From NCBI RefSeq assembly GCF_964340395.1, contig NC_135549.1, forward strand, positions 35,800,332 to 35,864,331: a stretch of DNA of 64,000 bases. Reading direction: 5' to 3'. The notes below the pieces were generated by a model. That model was not told where the DNA came from and searched no databases. It saw nothing but the letters and a program-made list of their open reading frames with translations. Position 1 is the first letter of the stretch, and every line of letters starts with the position of its first letter. This stretch comes from Glandiceps talaboti (Eukaryota; Hemichordata; Enteropneusta; Spengelidae). Positions 15,201-28,313 of the stretch are shown piece by piece. Made by a program: the position numbers and the translations under genes.

Positions 15201-15992
15201 TTCCTAATATCTTGATAATAAGTGATAGTTCCTAATATCCTGATAATAAGTGAGTTACTAATATCCTGATAATAAGTAATAGTTCCTAATATCCTGATAA
15301 TAAGTGAGTTACTAATATCTTGATAATAAGTAATAGTTCCTAATATCCTGATAATAAGTGATAGTTTTTAATATCTTGATAATAAGTGATAGTTCCTAAT
15401 ATCCTGATAATAAGTGATAGTTTTTAATATCTTGATAATAAGTGATAGTTCCTAATATCCTGATAATAAGTGATAGTTCCTAATATCCTGATAATAAGTG
15501 ATAGTTACTAATATCTTGATAATAAGTGATAGTTACTAATATCTTGATAATAAGTGATAGTTACTAATATTTTGATAATAAGTGATAGTTACTAATATCT
15601 TGATAATAAGTGATAGTTACTAATATTTTGATAATAAGTGATAGTTACTAATATCTTGATAAGAAGTGATAGTTCCTAATATCCTGATAATAAGTGATAC
15701 AGTTGCCAATATCTTGATAATAAGTAATAGTTCCTAATATCTTGATAATAAGTGATAGTTACTAATATCTTGATAATAAGTGATAGTTCCTAATATCCTG
15801 ATAATAAGTGATAGTTACTAATATCTTGATAATAAGTGATAGTTACTAATATCTTGATATTAAGTAATAGTTCCTAATATCTTGATAAGAAGTGATAGTT
15901 ACTAATATCCTTATAAGTCATAGTTACTAATATCCTGATAATAAGTGATTCAGTTGCTAATATCCTGATAAGTGATAGTTACTAATATCCTG
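12286..15992. repeat. Minisatellite: alternating blocks between insert and first large unit
   Basis: Order: 28-bp linker to about 12700, a 30-bp block to about 13290, a short 28-bp linker of ~170 bases, a 30-bp block from 13462 to 14805, then a 28-bp linker to about 15992. The short linker carries the CCGGATAATAAGTGAGAG, CCTTATAAGTTATAG and GATTCAGTTGC order that recurs elsewhere in the array. Confidence 0.85.
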
Positions 15993-18900
15993 ATAATAAG
16001 TGATACAATTACCAATATCCTAACAGCAAGTGATACAATTACCAATATCCTGATAGCAAGTGATACAGTTACCAATATCCTGATAGCAAGTGATACAATT
16101 ACCAATAGCCTGATAGCAAGTGATACAATTACCAATAGCCTGATAGCAAGTGATACAGTTACCAATATCCTGATAGCAAGTGATACAATTACCAATAGCC
16201 TGATAGCAAGTGATACAATTACCAATAGCCTGATAGCAAGTGATACAGTTACCAATATCCTGATAACAAGTGATACATTTACCAATATCCTGATAGCAAG
16301 TGATACAATTACCAATAGCCTGATAGCAAGTGATACAGTTACCAATTTCCTGATAGCAAGTGATACATTTACCAATATCCTGATAGCAAGTGATACAATT
16401 ACCAATATCCTGATAGCAAGTGATACAATTACCAATATCCTAATAGCAAGTGATACAATTACCAATATCCTAATAGCAAGTGATACAATTACCAATATCC
16501 TGATAGCAAGTGATACAATTACCAATATCCTATAAGGAAGTGATACAATTACCAATATCCTAATAGCAATTGATACAATTACCAATATCCTGATAGCAAG
16601 TGATACAATTACCAATATCCTGATAGCAAGTGATACAATTACCATTATCCTATAAGGAAGTGATACAATTACCAATATCCTAATAGCAATTGATACAATT
16701 ACCAATATCCTGATAGCATGTGATACAATTACCAATATCCTAATAGCAATTGATACAATTACCAATATCCTGATAGCAAGTGATACAATTACCAATATCC
16801 TGATAGCAAGTGATACAATTACCAATATTCTAATAGCAAGTGATACAATTACCAATATCCTAATAGCAAGTGATACAATTACCAATATCCTATAAGGAAG
16901 TGATACAATTACCAATATCCTAATAGCAATTGATACAATTACCAATATCCTGATAGCAAGTGATACAATTACCAATATCCTAATAGCAAGTGATACAATT
17001 ACCAATATCCTAATAGCAAGTGATACAATTACCAATATCCTGATAGCAAGTGATACAATTACCAATATTCTAATAGCAAGTGATACAATTACCAATATCC
17101 TGATAGCAAGTGATACAATTACCAATATCCTGATAGCAATTGATACAATTACCAATATCCTGATAGCAAGTGATACAATTACCAATATCCTATAAGGAAG
17201 TGATACAATTACGAATATCCTAATAGCAATTGATACAATTACCAATATCATGATAGCAAGTGATACAATTACCAATATCCTAATAGCAAGTGATACAATT
17301 ACCAATATCCTAATACCAAGTGATACAATTACCAATATCCTGATAGGAAGTGATACAATTACCAATATCCTAATAGCAAGTGATACAATTACTAATATCC
17401 TAATAGCAAGTGATACAATTACCATTATCCTGATAGCAAGTGATACAGTTACCAATATCCTAGTAATAAGTGATACAATTACCAATATCCTGAAAGTAAG
17501 TGATAGTTACTAATATCTTGATAATAAGTGATAGTTCCTAATATCTTGATAATAAGTGAAAATTACTAATATCCTGATAAGTGTTAGTTACTAATATCTT
17601 GATAATAAGTGATAGTTACTAATATCTTGATAATAAGTAATAGTTCCTAATATCTTGATAATAAGTGATAGTTACTAATATCCTGATAATAAGTGAGTTA
17701 CTAATATCCTGACAATAAGTAATAGTTCCTAATATCTTGATAATAAGTGATAGTTCCTAATATCCTGATAATAAGTGAGTTACTAATATCCTGATAATAA
17801 GTAATAGTTCCTAATATCCTGATAATAAGTGAGTTACTAATATCTTGATAATAAGTAATAGTTCCTAATATCCTGATAATAAGTGATAGTTTTTAATATC
17901 TTGATAATAAGTGATAGTTCCTAATATCTTGATAATAAGTGATAGTTCCTAATATCTTGATAATAAGTAATAGTTTCTTATATCTTGATAAGAAGTGATA
18001 GTTCCTAATATCCTGATAATAAGTGATAGTTCCTAATATCCTGATAATAAGTGATAGTTACTAATATCTTGATAATAAGTGATAGTTACTAATATCTTGA
18101 TAATAAGTGATAGTTACTAATATTTTGATAATAAGTGATAGTTACTAATATCTTGATAAGAAGTGATAGTTCCTAATATCCTGATAATAAGTGATACAGT
18201 TGCCAATATCTTGATAATAAGTAATAGTTCCTAATATCTTGATAATAAGTGATAGTTACTAATAACTTGATAATAAGTGATAGTTCCTAATATCCTGATA
18301 ATAAGTGATAGTTACTAATATCTTGATAATAAGTGATAGTTACTAATATCTTGATATTAAGTAATAGTTCCTAATATCTTGATAAGAAGTGATAGTTACT
18401 AATATCCGGATAATAAGTGAGAGTTACTAATATCCTTATAAGTCATAGTTACTAATATCCTGATAATAAGTGATTCAGTTGCTAATATCCTGATAAGTGA
18501 TAGTTACTAATATCCTGATAATAAGTGATACAATTACCAATATCCTAACAGCAAGTGATACAATTACCAATATCCTGATAGCAAGTGATACAGTTACCAA
18601 TATCCTGATAGCAAGTGATACAATTACCAATAGCCTGATAGCAAGTGATACAATTACCAATAGCCTGATAGCAAGTGATACAGTTACCAATATCCTGATA
18701 ACAAGTGATACATTTACCAATATCCTGATAGCAAGTGATACAAATACCAATAGCCTGATAGCAAGTGATACAGTTACCAATATCCTGATAGCAAGTGATA
18801 CATTTACCAATATCCTGATAGCAAGTGATACAATTACCAATATCCTGATAGCAAGTGATACAAATACCAATAGCCTGATAGCAAGTGATACAGTTACCAA

Positions 18901-21900
18901 TATCCTGATAGCAAGTGATACATTTACCAATATCCTGATAGCAAGTGATACAATTACCAATATCCTGATAGCAAGTGATACAATTACCAATATCCTAATA
19001 GCAAGTGATACAATTACCAATATCCTAATAGCAAGTGATACAATTACCAATATCCTAATAGCAAGTGATACAATTACCAATATCCTAATAGCAAGTGATA
19101 CAATTACCAATATCCTGATAGCAAGTGACACAATTACCAATATCCTGATAGCAAGTGATACAATTACCAATATCCTGATAGCAAGTGATACAATTACCAA
19201 TATCCTAATAGCAAGTGATACAATTACCAATATCCTGATAGCAAGTGATACAATTACCAATATCCTGATAGCAAGTGATACAGTTACCAATATCTTGATA
19301 ATAAGTGATAGTTACTAATATCTTGATAATAAGTAATAGTTACTAATATCCGGATAATAAGTGAGAGTTACTAATATCCTTATAAGTTATAGTTACTAAT
19401 ATCCTGATAATAAGTGATTCAGTTGCTAATATCCTGATAAGTGATAGTTACTAATATCCTGATAATAAGTGATACAATTACCAATATCCTAATAGCAAGT
19501 GATACAATTACCAATATCCTGATAGCAAGTGATACAGTTACCAATATCCTGATAGCAAGTGATACAATTACCAATAGCCTGATAGCAAGTGATACAGTTA
19601 CCAATATCCTGATAGCAAGTGATACAATTACCAATAGCCTGATAGCAAGTGATACAGTTACCAATATCCTGATAGCAAGTGATACATTTACCAATATCCT
19701 GATAGCAAGTGATACAATTACCAATATCCTGATAGCAAGTGATACAATTACCAATATCCTAATAGCAAGTGATACAATTACCAATATCCTAATAGCAAGT
19801 GATACAATTACCAATATCCTGATAGCAAGTGATACAATTACCAATATCCTAATAGCAATTGATACAATTACCAATATCCTGATAGCAAGTGATACAATTA
19901 CCAATATCCTGATAGCAAGTGATACAATTACCATTATTCTAATAGCAAGTGATACAATTACCAATATCCTGATAGCAAGTGATACAATTACCAATATCCT
20001 ATAAGGAAGTGATACAATTACCAATATCCTAATAGCAATTGATACAATTACCAATATCCTGATAGCAAGTGATACAATTACCAATATCCTAATAGCAAGT
20101 GATACAATTACCAATATCCTAATAGCAAGTGATACAATTACCAATATCCTGATAGCAAGTGATACAATTACCAATATTCTAATAGCAAGTGATACAATTA
20201 CCAATATCCTGATAGCAAGTGATACAATTACCAATATCCTAATAGCAAGTGATACAATTACCAATATCCTAATAGCAAGTGATACAATTACCAATATCCT
20301 GATAGCAAGTGATACAATTACCAATATTCTAATAGCAAGTGATACAATTACCAATATCCTGATAGCAAGTGATACAATTACCAATATCCTGATAGCAATT
20401 GATACAATTACCAATATCCTGATAGCAAGTGATACAATTACCAATATCCTAATAGCAAGTGATACAATTACCAATATCCTAATAGCAATTGATACAATTA
20501 CCAATATCCTGATAGCAAGTGATACAATTACCAATATCCTAATAGCAAGTGATACAATTACCAATATCCTAATAGCAAGTGATACAATTACCAATATCCT
20601 GATAGGAAGTGATACAATTACCAATATCCTAATAGCAAGTGATACAATTACCATTATCCTGATAGCAAGTGATACAGTTACCAATATCCTAGTAATAAGT
20701 GATACAATTACCAATATCCTGAAAGTAAGTGATAGTTACTAATATCTTGATAATAAGTGATAGTTCCTAATATCTTGATAATAAGTGATAGTTACTAATA
20801 TCCTGATAAGTATTAGTTACTAATATCTTGATAATAAGTGATAGTAACTAATATCTTGATAATAAGTAATAGTTCCTAATATCTTGATAATAAGTGATAG
20901 TTCCTAATATCCTGATAATAAGTGATAGTTCCTAATATCCTGATAATAAGTGATAGTTACTAATATCTTGATAATAAGTGATTGTTACTAATATCTTGAT
21001 AATAAGTGATAGTTACTAATATTTTGATAATAAGTGATAGTTACTAATATCTTGATAAGAAGTGATAGTTCCTAATATCCTGATAATAAGTGATACAGTT
21101 GCCAATATCTTGATAATAAGTAATAGTTCCTAATATCTTGATAATAAGTGATAGTTACTAATATCTTGATAATAAGTGATAGTTCCTAATATCCTGATAA
21201 TAAGTGATAGTTACTAATATCTTGATGATAAGTGATAGTTACAAATATCTTGATAATAAGTGATAGTTACTAATATCTTGATATTAAGTAATAGTTCCTA
21301 ATATCTTGATAAGAAGTGATAGTTACTAATATCCGGATAATAAGTGAGAGTTACTAATATCCTTATAAGTCATAGTTACTAATATCCTGATAATAAGTGA
21401 TTCAGTTGCTAATATCCTGATAAGTGATAGTTACTAATATCCTGATAACAAGTGATACAATTACCAATATCCTAACAGCAAGTGATACAATTACCAATAG
21501 CCTGATAGCAAGTGATACAATTACCAATAGCCTGATAGCAAGTGATACAGTTACCAATATCCTGATAACAAGTGATACATTTACCAATATCCTGATAGCA
21601 AGTGATACAATTACCAATAGCCTGATAGCAAGTGATACAGTTACCAATATCCTGATAGCAAGTGATACATTTACCAATATCCTGATAGCAAGTGATACAA
21701 TTACCAATATCCTGATAGCAAGTGATACAATTACCAATATCCTAATAGCAAGTGATACAATTACCAATATCCTAATAGCAAGTGATACAATTACCAATAT
21801 CCTGATAGCAAGTGATACAATTAACAATATCCTGATAGCAAGTGATACAATTACCAATATCCTAATAGCAAGTGATACAATTACCAATATCCTGATAGCA

Positions 21901-22255
21901 AGTGACACAATTACCAATATCCTAATAGCAAGTGATACAATTACCAATATCCTGATAGCAAGTGACACAATTACCAATATCCTGATAGCAAGTGATACAA
22001 TTACCAATATCCTGATAGCAAGTGATACAATTACCAATATCCTAATAGCAAGTGATACAATTACCAATATCCTGATAGCAAGTGATACAATTACCAATAT
22101 CCTGATAGCAAGTGATACAGTTACCAATATCTTGATAATAAGTGATAGTTACTAATATCTTGATAATAAGTAATAGTTACTAATATCCGGATAATAAGTG
22201 AGAGTTACTAATATCCTTATAAGTTATAGTTACTAATATCCTGATAATAAGTGAT
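15950..22255. repeat. Higher-order unit 1 of the minisatellite (~6.3 kb)
   Basis: Sub-blocks in order: 30-bp block (to ~17505), long 28-bp linker (to ~18515), 30-bp block (to ~19295), short linker, 30-bp block (19462-20725), long linker (to ~21440), 30-bp block (to ~22132), short linker. The next 6.06 kb repeats this order and its private variants, such as GTGAAAATTACTAATATC after the first block and the GTATTAGTT, AGTAACTAAT, GATTGTTAC and TGATGATAAG series in the third linker. Confidence 0.82.
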
Positions 22256-25200
22256 TCAGTTGCTAATATCCTGATAAGTGATAGTTACTGATATCCTGAT
22301 AATAAGTGATACAATTACCAATATCCTAATAGCAAGTGATACAATTACCAATATCCTGATAGCAAGTGATACAGTTACCAATATCCTTATAGCAAGTGAT
22401 ACAATTACCAATAGCCTGATAGCAAGTGATACAGTTACCAATATCCTGATAGCAAGTGATACAATTACCAATAGCCTGATAGCAAGTGATACAGTTACCA
22501 ATATCCTGATAGCAAGTGATACATTTACCAATATCCTGATAGCAAGTGATACAATTACCAATATCCTGATAGCAAGTGATACAATTACCAATATCCTAAT
22601 AGCAAGTGATACAATTACCAATATCCTAATAGCAAGTGATACAATTACCAATATCCTGATAGCAAGTGATACAATTACCAATATCCTATAAGGAAGTGAT
22701 ACAATTACCAATATCCTAATAGCAATTGATACAATTACCAATATCCTGATAGCAAGTGATACAATTACCAATATCCTGATAGCAAGTGATACAATTACCA
22801 TTATCCTATAAGGAAGTGATACAATTACCAATATCCTAATAGCAATTGATACAATTACCAATATCCTGATAGCAAGTGATACAATTACCAATATCCTAAT
22901 AGCAATTGATACAATTACCAATATCCTGATAGCAAGTGATACAATTACCAATATCCTGATAGCAAGTGATACAATTACCAATATTCTAATAGCAAGTGAT
23001 ACAATTACCAATATCCTAATAGCAAGTGATACAATTACCAATATCCTATAAGGAAGTGATACAATTACCAATATCCTAATAGCAATTGATACAATTACCA
23101 ATATCCTGATAGCAAGTGATACAATTACCAATATCCTAATAGCAAGTGATACAATTACCAATATCCTAATAGCAAGTGATACAATTACCAATATCCTGAT
23201 AGCAAGTGATACAATTACCAATATTCTAATAGCAAGTGATACAATTACCAATATCCTGATAGCAAGTGATACAATTACCAATATCCTGATAGCAATTGAT
23301 ACAATTACCAATATCCTGATAGCAAGTGATACAATTACCAATATCCTATAAGGAAGTGATACAATTACGAATATCCTAATAGCAATTGATACAATTACCA
23401 ATATCATGATAGCAAGTGATACAATTACCAATATCCTAATAGCAAGTGATACAATTACCAATATCCTAATACCAAGTGATACAATTACCAATATCCTGAT
23501 AGGAAGTGATACAATTACCAATATCCTAATAGCAAGTGATACAATTACTAATATCCTAATAGCAAGTGATACAATTACCATTATCCTGATAGCAAGTGAT
23601 ACAGTTACCAATATCCTAGTAATAAGTGATATAATTACCAATATCCTGAAAGTAAGTGATAGTTACTAATATCTTGATAATAAGTGATAGTTCCTAATAT
23701 CTTGATAATAAGTGAAAATTACTAATATCCTGATAAGTGTTAGTTACTAATATCTTGATAATAAGTGATAGTTACTAATATCTTGATAATAAGTAATAGT
23801 TCCTAATATCTTGATAATAAGTGATAGTTACTAATATCCTGATAATAAGTGAGTTACTAATATCCTGATAATAAGTAATAGTTCCTAATATCTTGATAAT
23901 AAGTGATAGTTCCTAATATCCTGATAATAAGTGAGTTACTAATATCCTGATAATAAGTAATAGTTCCTAATATCCTGATAATAAGTGAGTTACTAATATC
24001 TTGATAATAAGTAATAGTTCCTAATATCCTGATAATAACTGATAGTTTTTAATATCTTGATAATAAGTGATAGTTCCTAATATCTTGATAATAAGTGATA
24101 GTTCCTAATATCCTGATAATAAGTAATAGTTCCTAATATCTTGATAATAAGTGATAGTTCCTAATATCCTGATAATAAGTGAGTTACTAATATCCTGATA
24201 ATAAGTAATAGTTCCTAATATCCTGATAATAAGTGAGTTACTAATATCTTGATAATAAGTAATAGTTCCTAATATCCTGATAATAACTGATAGTTTTTAA
24301 TATCTTGATAATAAGTGATAGTTCCTAATATCCTGATAATAAGTAATAGTTTCTTATATCTTGATAAGAAGTGATAGTTCCTAATATCCTGATAATAAGT
24401 AATAGTTTCTTATATCCTGATAATAAGTGATAGTTCCTAATATCCTGATAATAAGTAATAGTTACTAATATCTTGATAATAAGTAATAGTTTCTTATATC
24501 TTGATAATAAGTAATAGTTCCTAATATCCTGATAATAAGTAATAGTTTCTTATATCCTGATAATAAGTGATAGTTCCTAATATCCTGATAATAAGTAATA
24601 GTTACTAATATCCTGATAATAAGTAATAGTTTCTTATATCTTGATAATAAGTAATAGTTCCTAATATCCTGATAATAAGTAATAGTTTCTTATATCCTGA
24701 TAATAAGTGATAGTTCCTAATATCCTGATAATAAGTGATAGTTACTAATATCTTGATAATAAGTGATAGTTACTAATATCTTGATAATAAGTGATAGTTA
24801 CTAATATTTTGATAATAAGTGATAGTTACTAATATCTTGATAAGAAGTGATAGTTCCTAATATCCTGATAATAAGTGATACAGTTGCCAATATCTTGATA
24901 ATAAGTAATAGTTCCTAATATCTTGATAATAAGTGATAGTTACTAATATCTTGATAATAAGTGATAGTTACTAATATCTTGATATTAAGTAATAGTTCCT
25001 AATATCTTGATAAGAAGTGATAGTTACTAATATCCGGATAATAAGTGAGAGTTACTAATATCCTTATAAGTCATAGTTACTAATATCCTGATAATAAGTG
25101 ATTCAGTTGCTAATATCCTGATAAGTGATAGTTACTAATATCCTGATAATAAGTGATACAATTACCAATATCCTAACAGCAAGTGATACAATTACCAATA

Positions 25201-28200
25201 TCCTGATAGCAAGTGATACAGTTACCAATATCCTGATAGCAAGTGATACAATTACCAATAGCCTGATAGCAAGTGATACAATTACCAATAGCCTGATAGC
25301 AAGTGATACAGTTACCAATATCCTGATAACAAGTGATACATTTACCAATATCCTGATAGCAAGTGATACAAATACCAATAGCCTGATAGCAAGTGATACA
25401 GTTACCAATATCCTGATAGCAAGTGATACATTTACCAATATCCTGATAGCAAGTGATACAATTACCAATATCCTGATAGCAAGTGATACAATTACCAATA
25501 TCCTAATAGCAAGTGATACAATTACCAATATCCTAATAGCAAGTGATACAATTACCAATATCCTGATAGCAAGTGATACAATTACCAATATCCTAATAGC
25601 AAGTGACACAATTACCAATATCCTGATAGCAAGTGACACAATTACCAATATCCTGATAGCAAGTGATACAATTACCAATATCCTGATAGCAAGTGATACA
25701 ATTACCAATATCCTAATAGCAAGTGATACAATTACCAATATCCTGATAGCAAGTGATACAATTACCAATATCCTGATAGCAAGTGATACAGTTACCAATA
25801 TCTTGATAATAAGTGATAGTTACTAATATCTTGATAATAAGTAATAGTTACTAATATCCGGATAATAAGTGAGAGTTACTAATATCCTTATAAGTTATAG
25901 TTACTAATATCCTGATAATAAGTGATTCAGTTGCTAATATCCTGATAAGTGATAGTTACTAATATCCTGATAATAAGTGATACAATTACCAATATCCTAA
26001 TAGCAAGTGATACAATTACCAATATCCTGATAGCAAGTGATACAGTTACCAATATCCTGATAGCAAGTGATACAATTACCAATAGCCTGATAGCAAGTGA
26101 TACAGTTACCAATATCCTGATAGCAAGTGATACAATTACCAATAGCCTGATAGCAAGTGATACAGTTACCAATATCCTGATAGCAAGTGATACATTTACC
26201 AATATCCTGATAGCAAGTGATACAATTACCAATATCCTGATAGCAAGTGATACAATTACCAATATCCTAATAGCAAGTGATACAATTACCAATATCCTAA
26301 TAGCAAGTGATACAATTACCAATATCCTGATAGCAAGTGATACAATTACCAATATCCTAATAGCAATTGATACAATTACCAATATCCTGATAGCAAGTGA
26401 TACAATTACCAATATCCTGATAGCAAGTGATACAATTACCATTATTCTAATAGCAAGTGATACAATTACCAATATCCTGATAGCAAGTGATACAATTACC
26501 AATATCCTATAAGGAAGTGATACAATTACGAATATCCTAATAGCAATTGATACAATTACCAATATCCTGATAGCAAGTGATACAATTACCAATATCCTAA
26601 TAGCAAGTGATACAATTACCAATATCCTAATAGCAAGTGATACAATTACCAATATCCTGATAGGAAGTGATACAATTACCAATATCCTAATAGCAAGTGA
26701 TACAATTACCATTATCCTGATAGCAAGTGATACAGTTACCAATATCCTAGTAATAAGTGATACAATTACCAATATCCTGAAAGTAAGTGATAGTTACTAA
26801 TATCTTGATAATAAGTGATAGTTCCTAATATCTTGATAATAAGTGATAGTTACTAATATCCTGATAAGTATTAGTTACTAATATCTTGATAATAAGTGAT
26901 AGTAACTAATATCTTGATAATAAGTAATAGTTCCTAATATCTTGATAATAAGTGATAGTTCCTAATATCCTGATAATAAGTGATAGTTCCTAATATCCTG
27001 ATAATAAGTGATAGTTACTAATATCTTGATAATAAGTGATTGTTACTAATATCTTGATAATAAGTGATAGTTACTAATATTTTGATAATAAGTGATAGTT
27101 ACTAATATCTTGATAAGAAGTGATAGTTCCTAATATCCTGATAATAAGTGATACAGTTGCCAATATCTTGATAATAAGTAATAGTTCCTAATATCTTGAT
27201 AATAAGTGATAGTTACTAATATCTTGATAATAAGTGATAGTTCCTAATATCCTGATAATAAGTGATAGTTACTAATATCTTGATGATAAGTGATAGTTAC
27301 TAATATCTTGATAATAAGTGATAGTTACTAATATCTTGATATTAAGTAATAGTTCCTAATATCTTGATAAGAAGTGATAGTTACTAATATCCGGATAATA
27401 AGTGAGAGTTACTAATATCCTTATAAGTCATAGTTACTAATATCCTGATAATAAGTGATTCAGTTGCTAATATCCTGATAAGTGATAGTTACTAATATCC
27501 TGATAACAAGTGATACAATTACCAATATCCTAACAGCAAGTGATACAATTACCAATATCCTGATAGCAAGTGATACAGTTACCAATATCCTGATAGCAAG
27601 TGATACAATTACCAATAGCCTGATAGCAAGTGATACAATTACCAATAGCCTGATAGCAAGTGATACAGTTACCAATATCCTGATAACAAGTGATACATTT
27701 ACCAATATCCTGATAGCAAGTGATACAATTACCAATAGCCTGATAGCAAGTGATACAGTTACCAATATCCTGATAGCAAGTGATACATTTACCAATATCC
27801 TGATAGCAAGTGATACAATTACCAATATCCTGATAGCAAGTGATACAATTACCAATATCCTAATAGCAAGTGATACAATTACCAATATCCTAATAGCAAG
27901 TGATACAATTACCAATATCCTGATAGCAAGTGATACAATTAACAATATCCTGATAGCAAGTGATACAATTACCAATATCCTAATAGCAAGTGATACAATT
28001 ACCAATATCCTGATAGCAAGTGACACTATTACCAATATCCTGATAGCAAGTGATACAATTACCAATATCCTGATAGCAAGTGATACAATTACCAATATCC
28101 TAATAGCAAGTGATACAATTACCAATATCCTGATAGCAAGTGATACAATTACCAATATCCTGATAGCAAGTGATACAGTTACCAATATCTTGATAATAAG

Positions 28201-28313
28201 TGATAGTTACTAATATCTTGATAATAAGTAATAGTTACTAATATCCGGATAATAAGTGAGAGTTACTAATATCCTTATAAGTTATAGTTACTAATATCCT
28301 GATAATAAGTGAT
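22256..28313. repeat. Higher-order unit 2 of the minisatellite (~6.06 kb)
   Basis: A tandem copy of 15950-22255 with the same four 30-bp blocks and linkers. It differs by whole-monomer gains and losses: the third 30-bp block is about 450 bases shorter (25970-26785 against 19462-20725). The first long linker is longer, with an extra amplification of TTTCTTATATC variants at 24340-24700. Confidence 0.82.
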
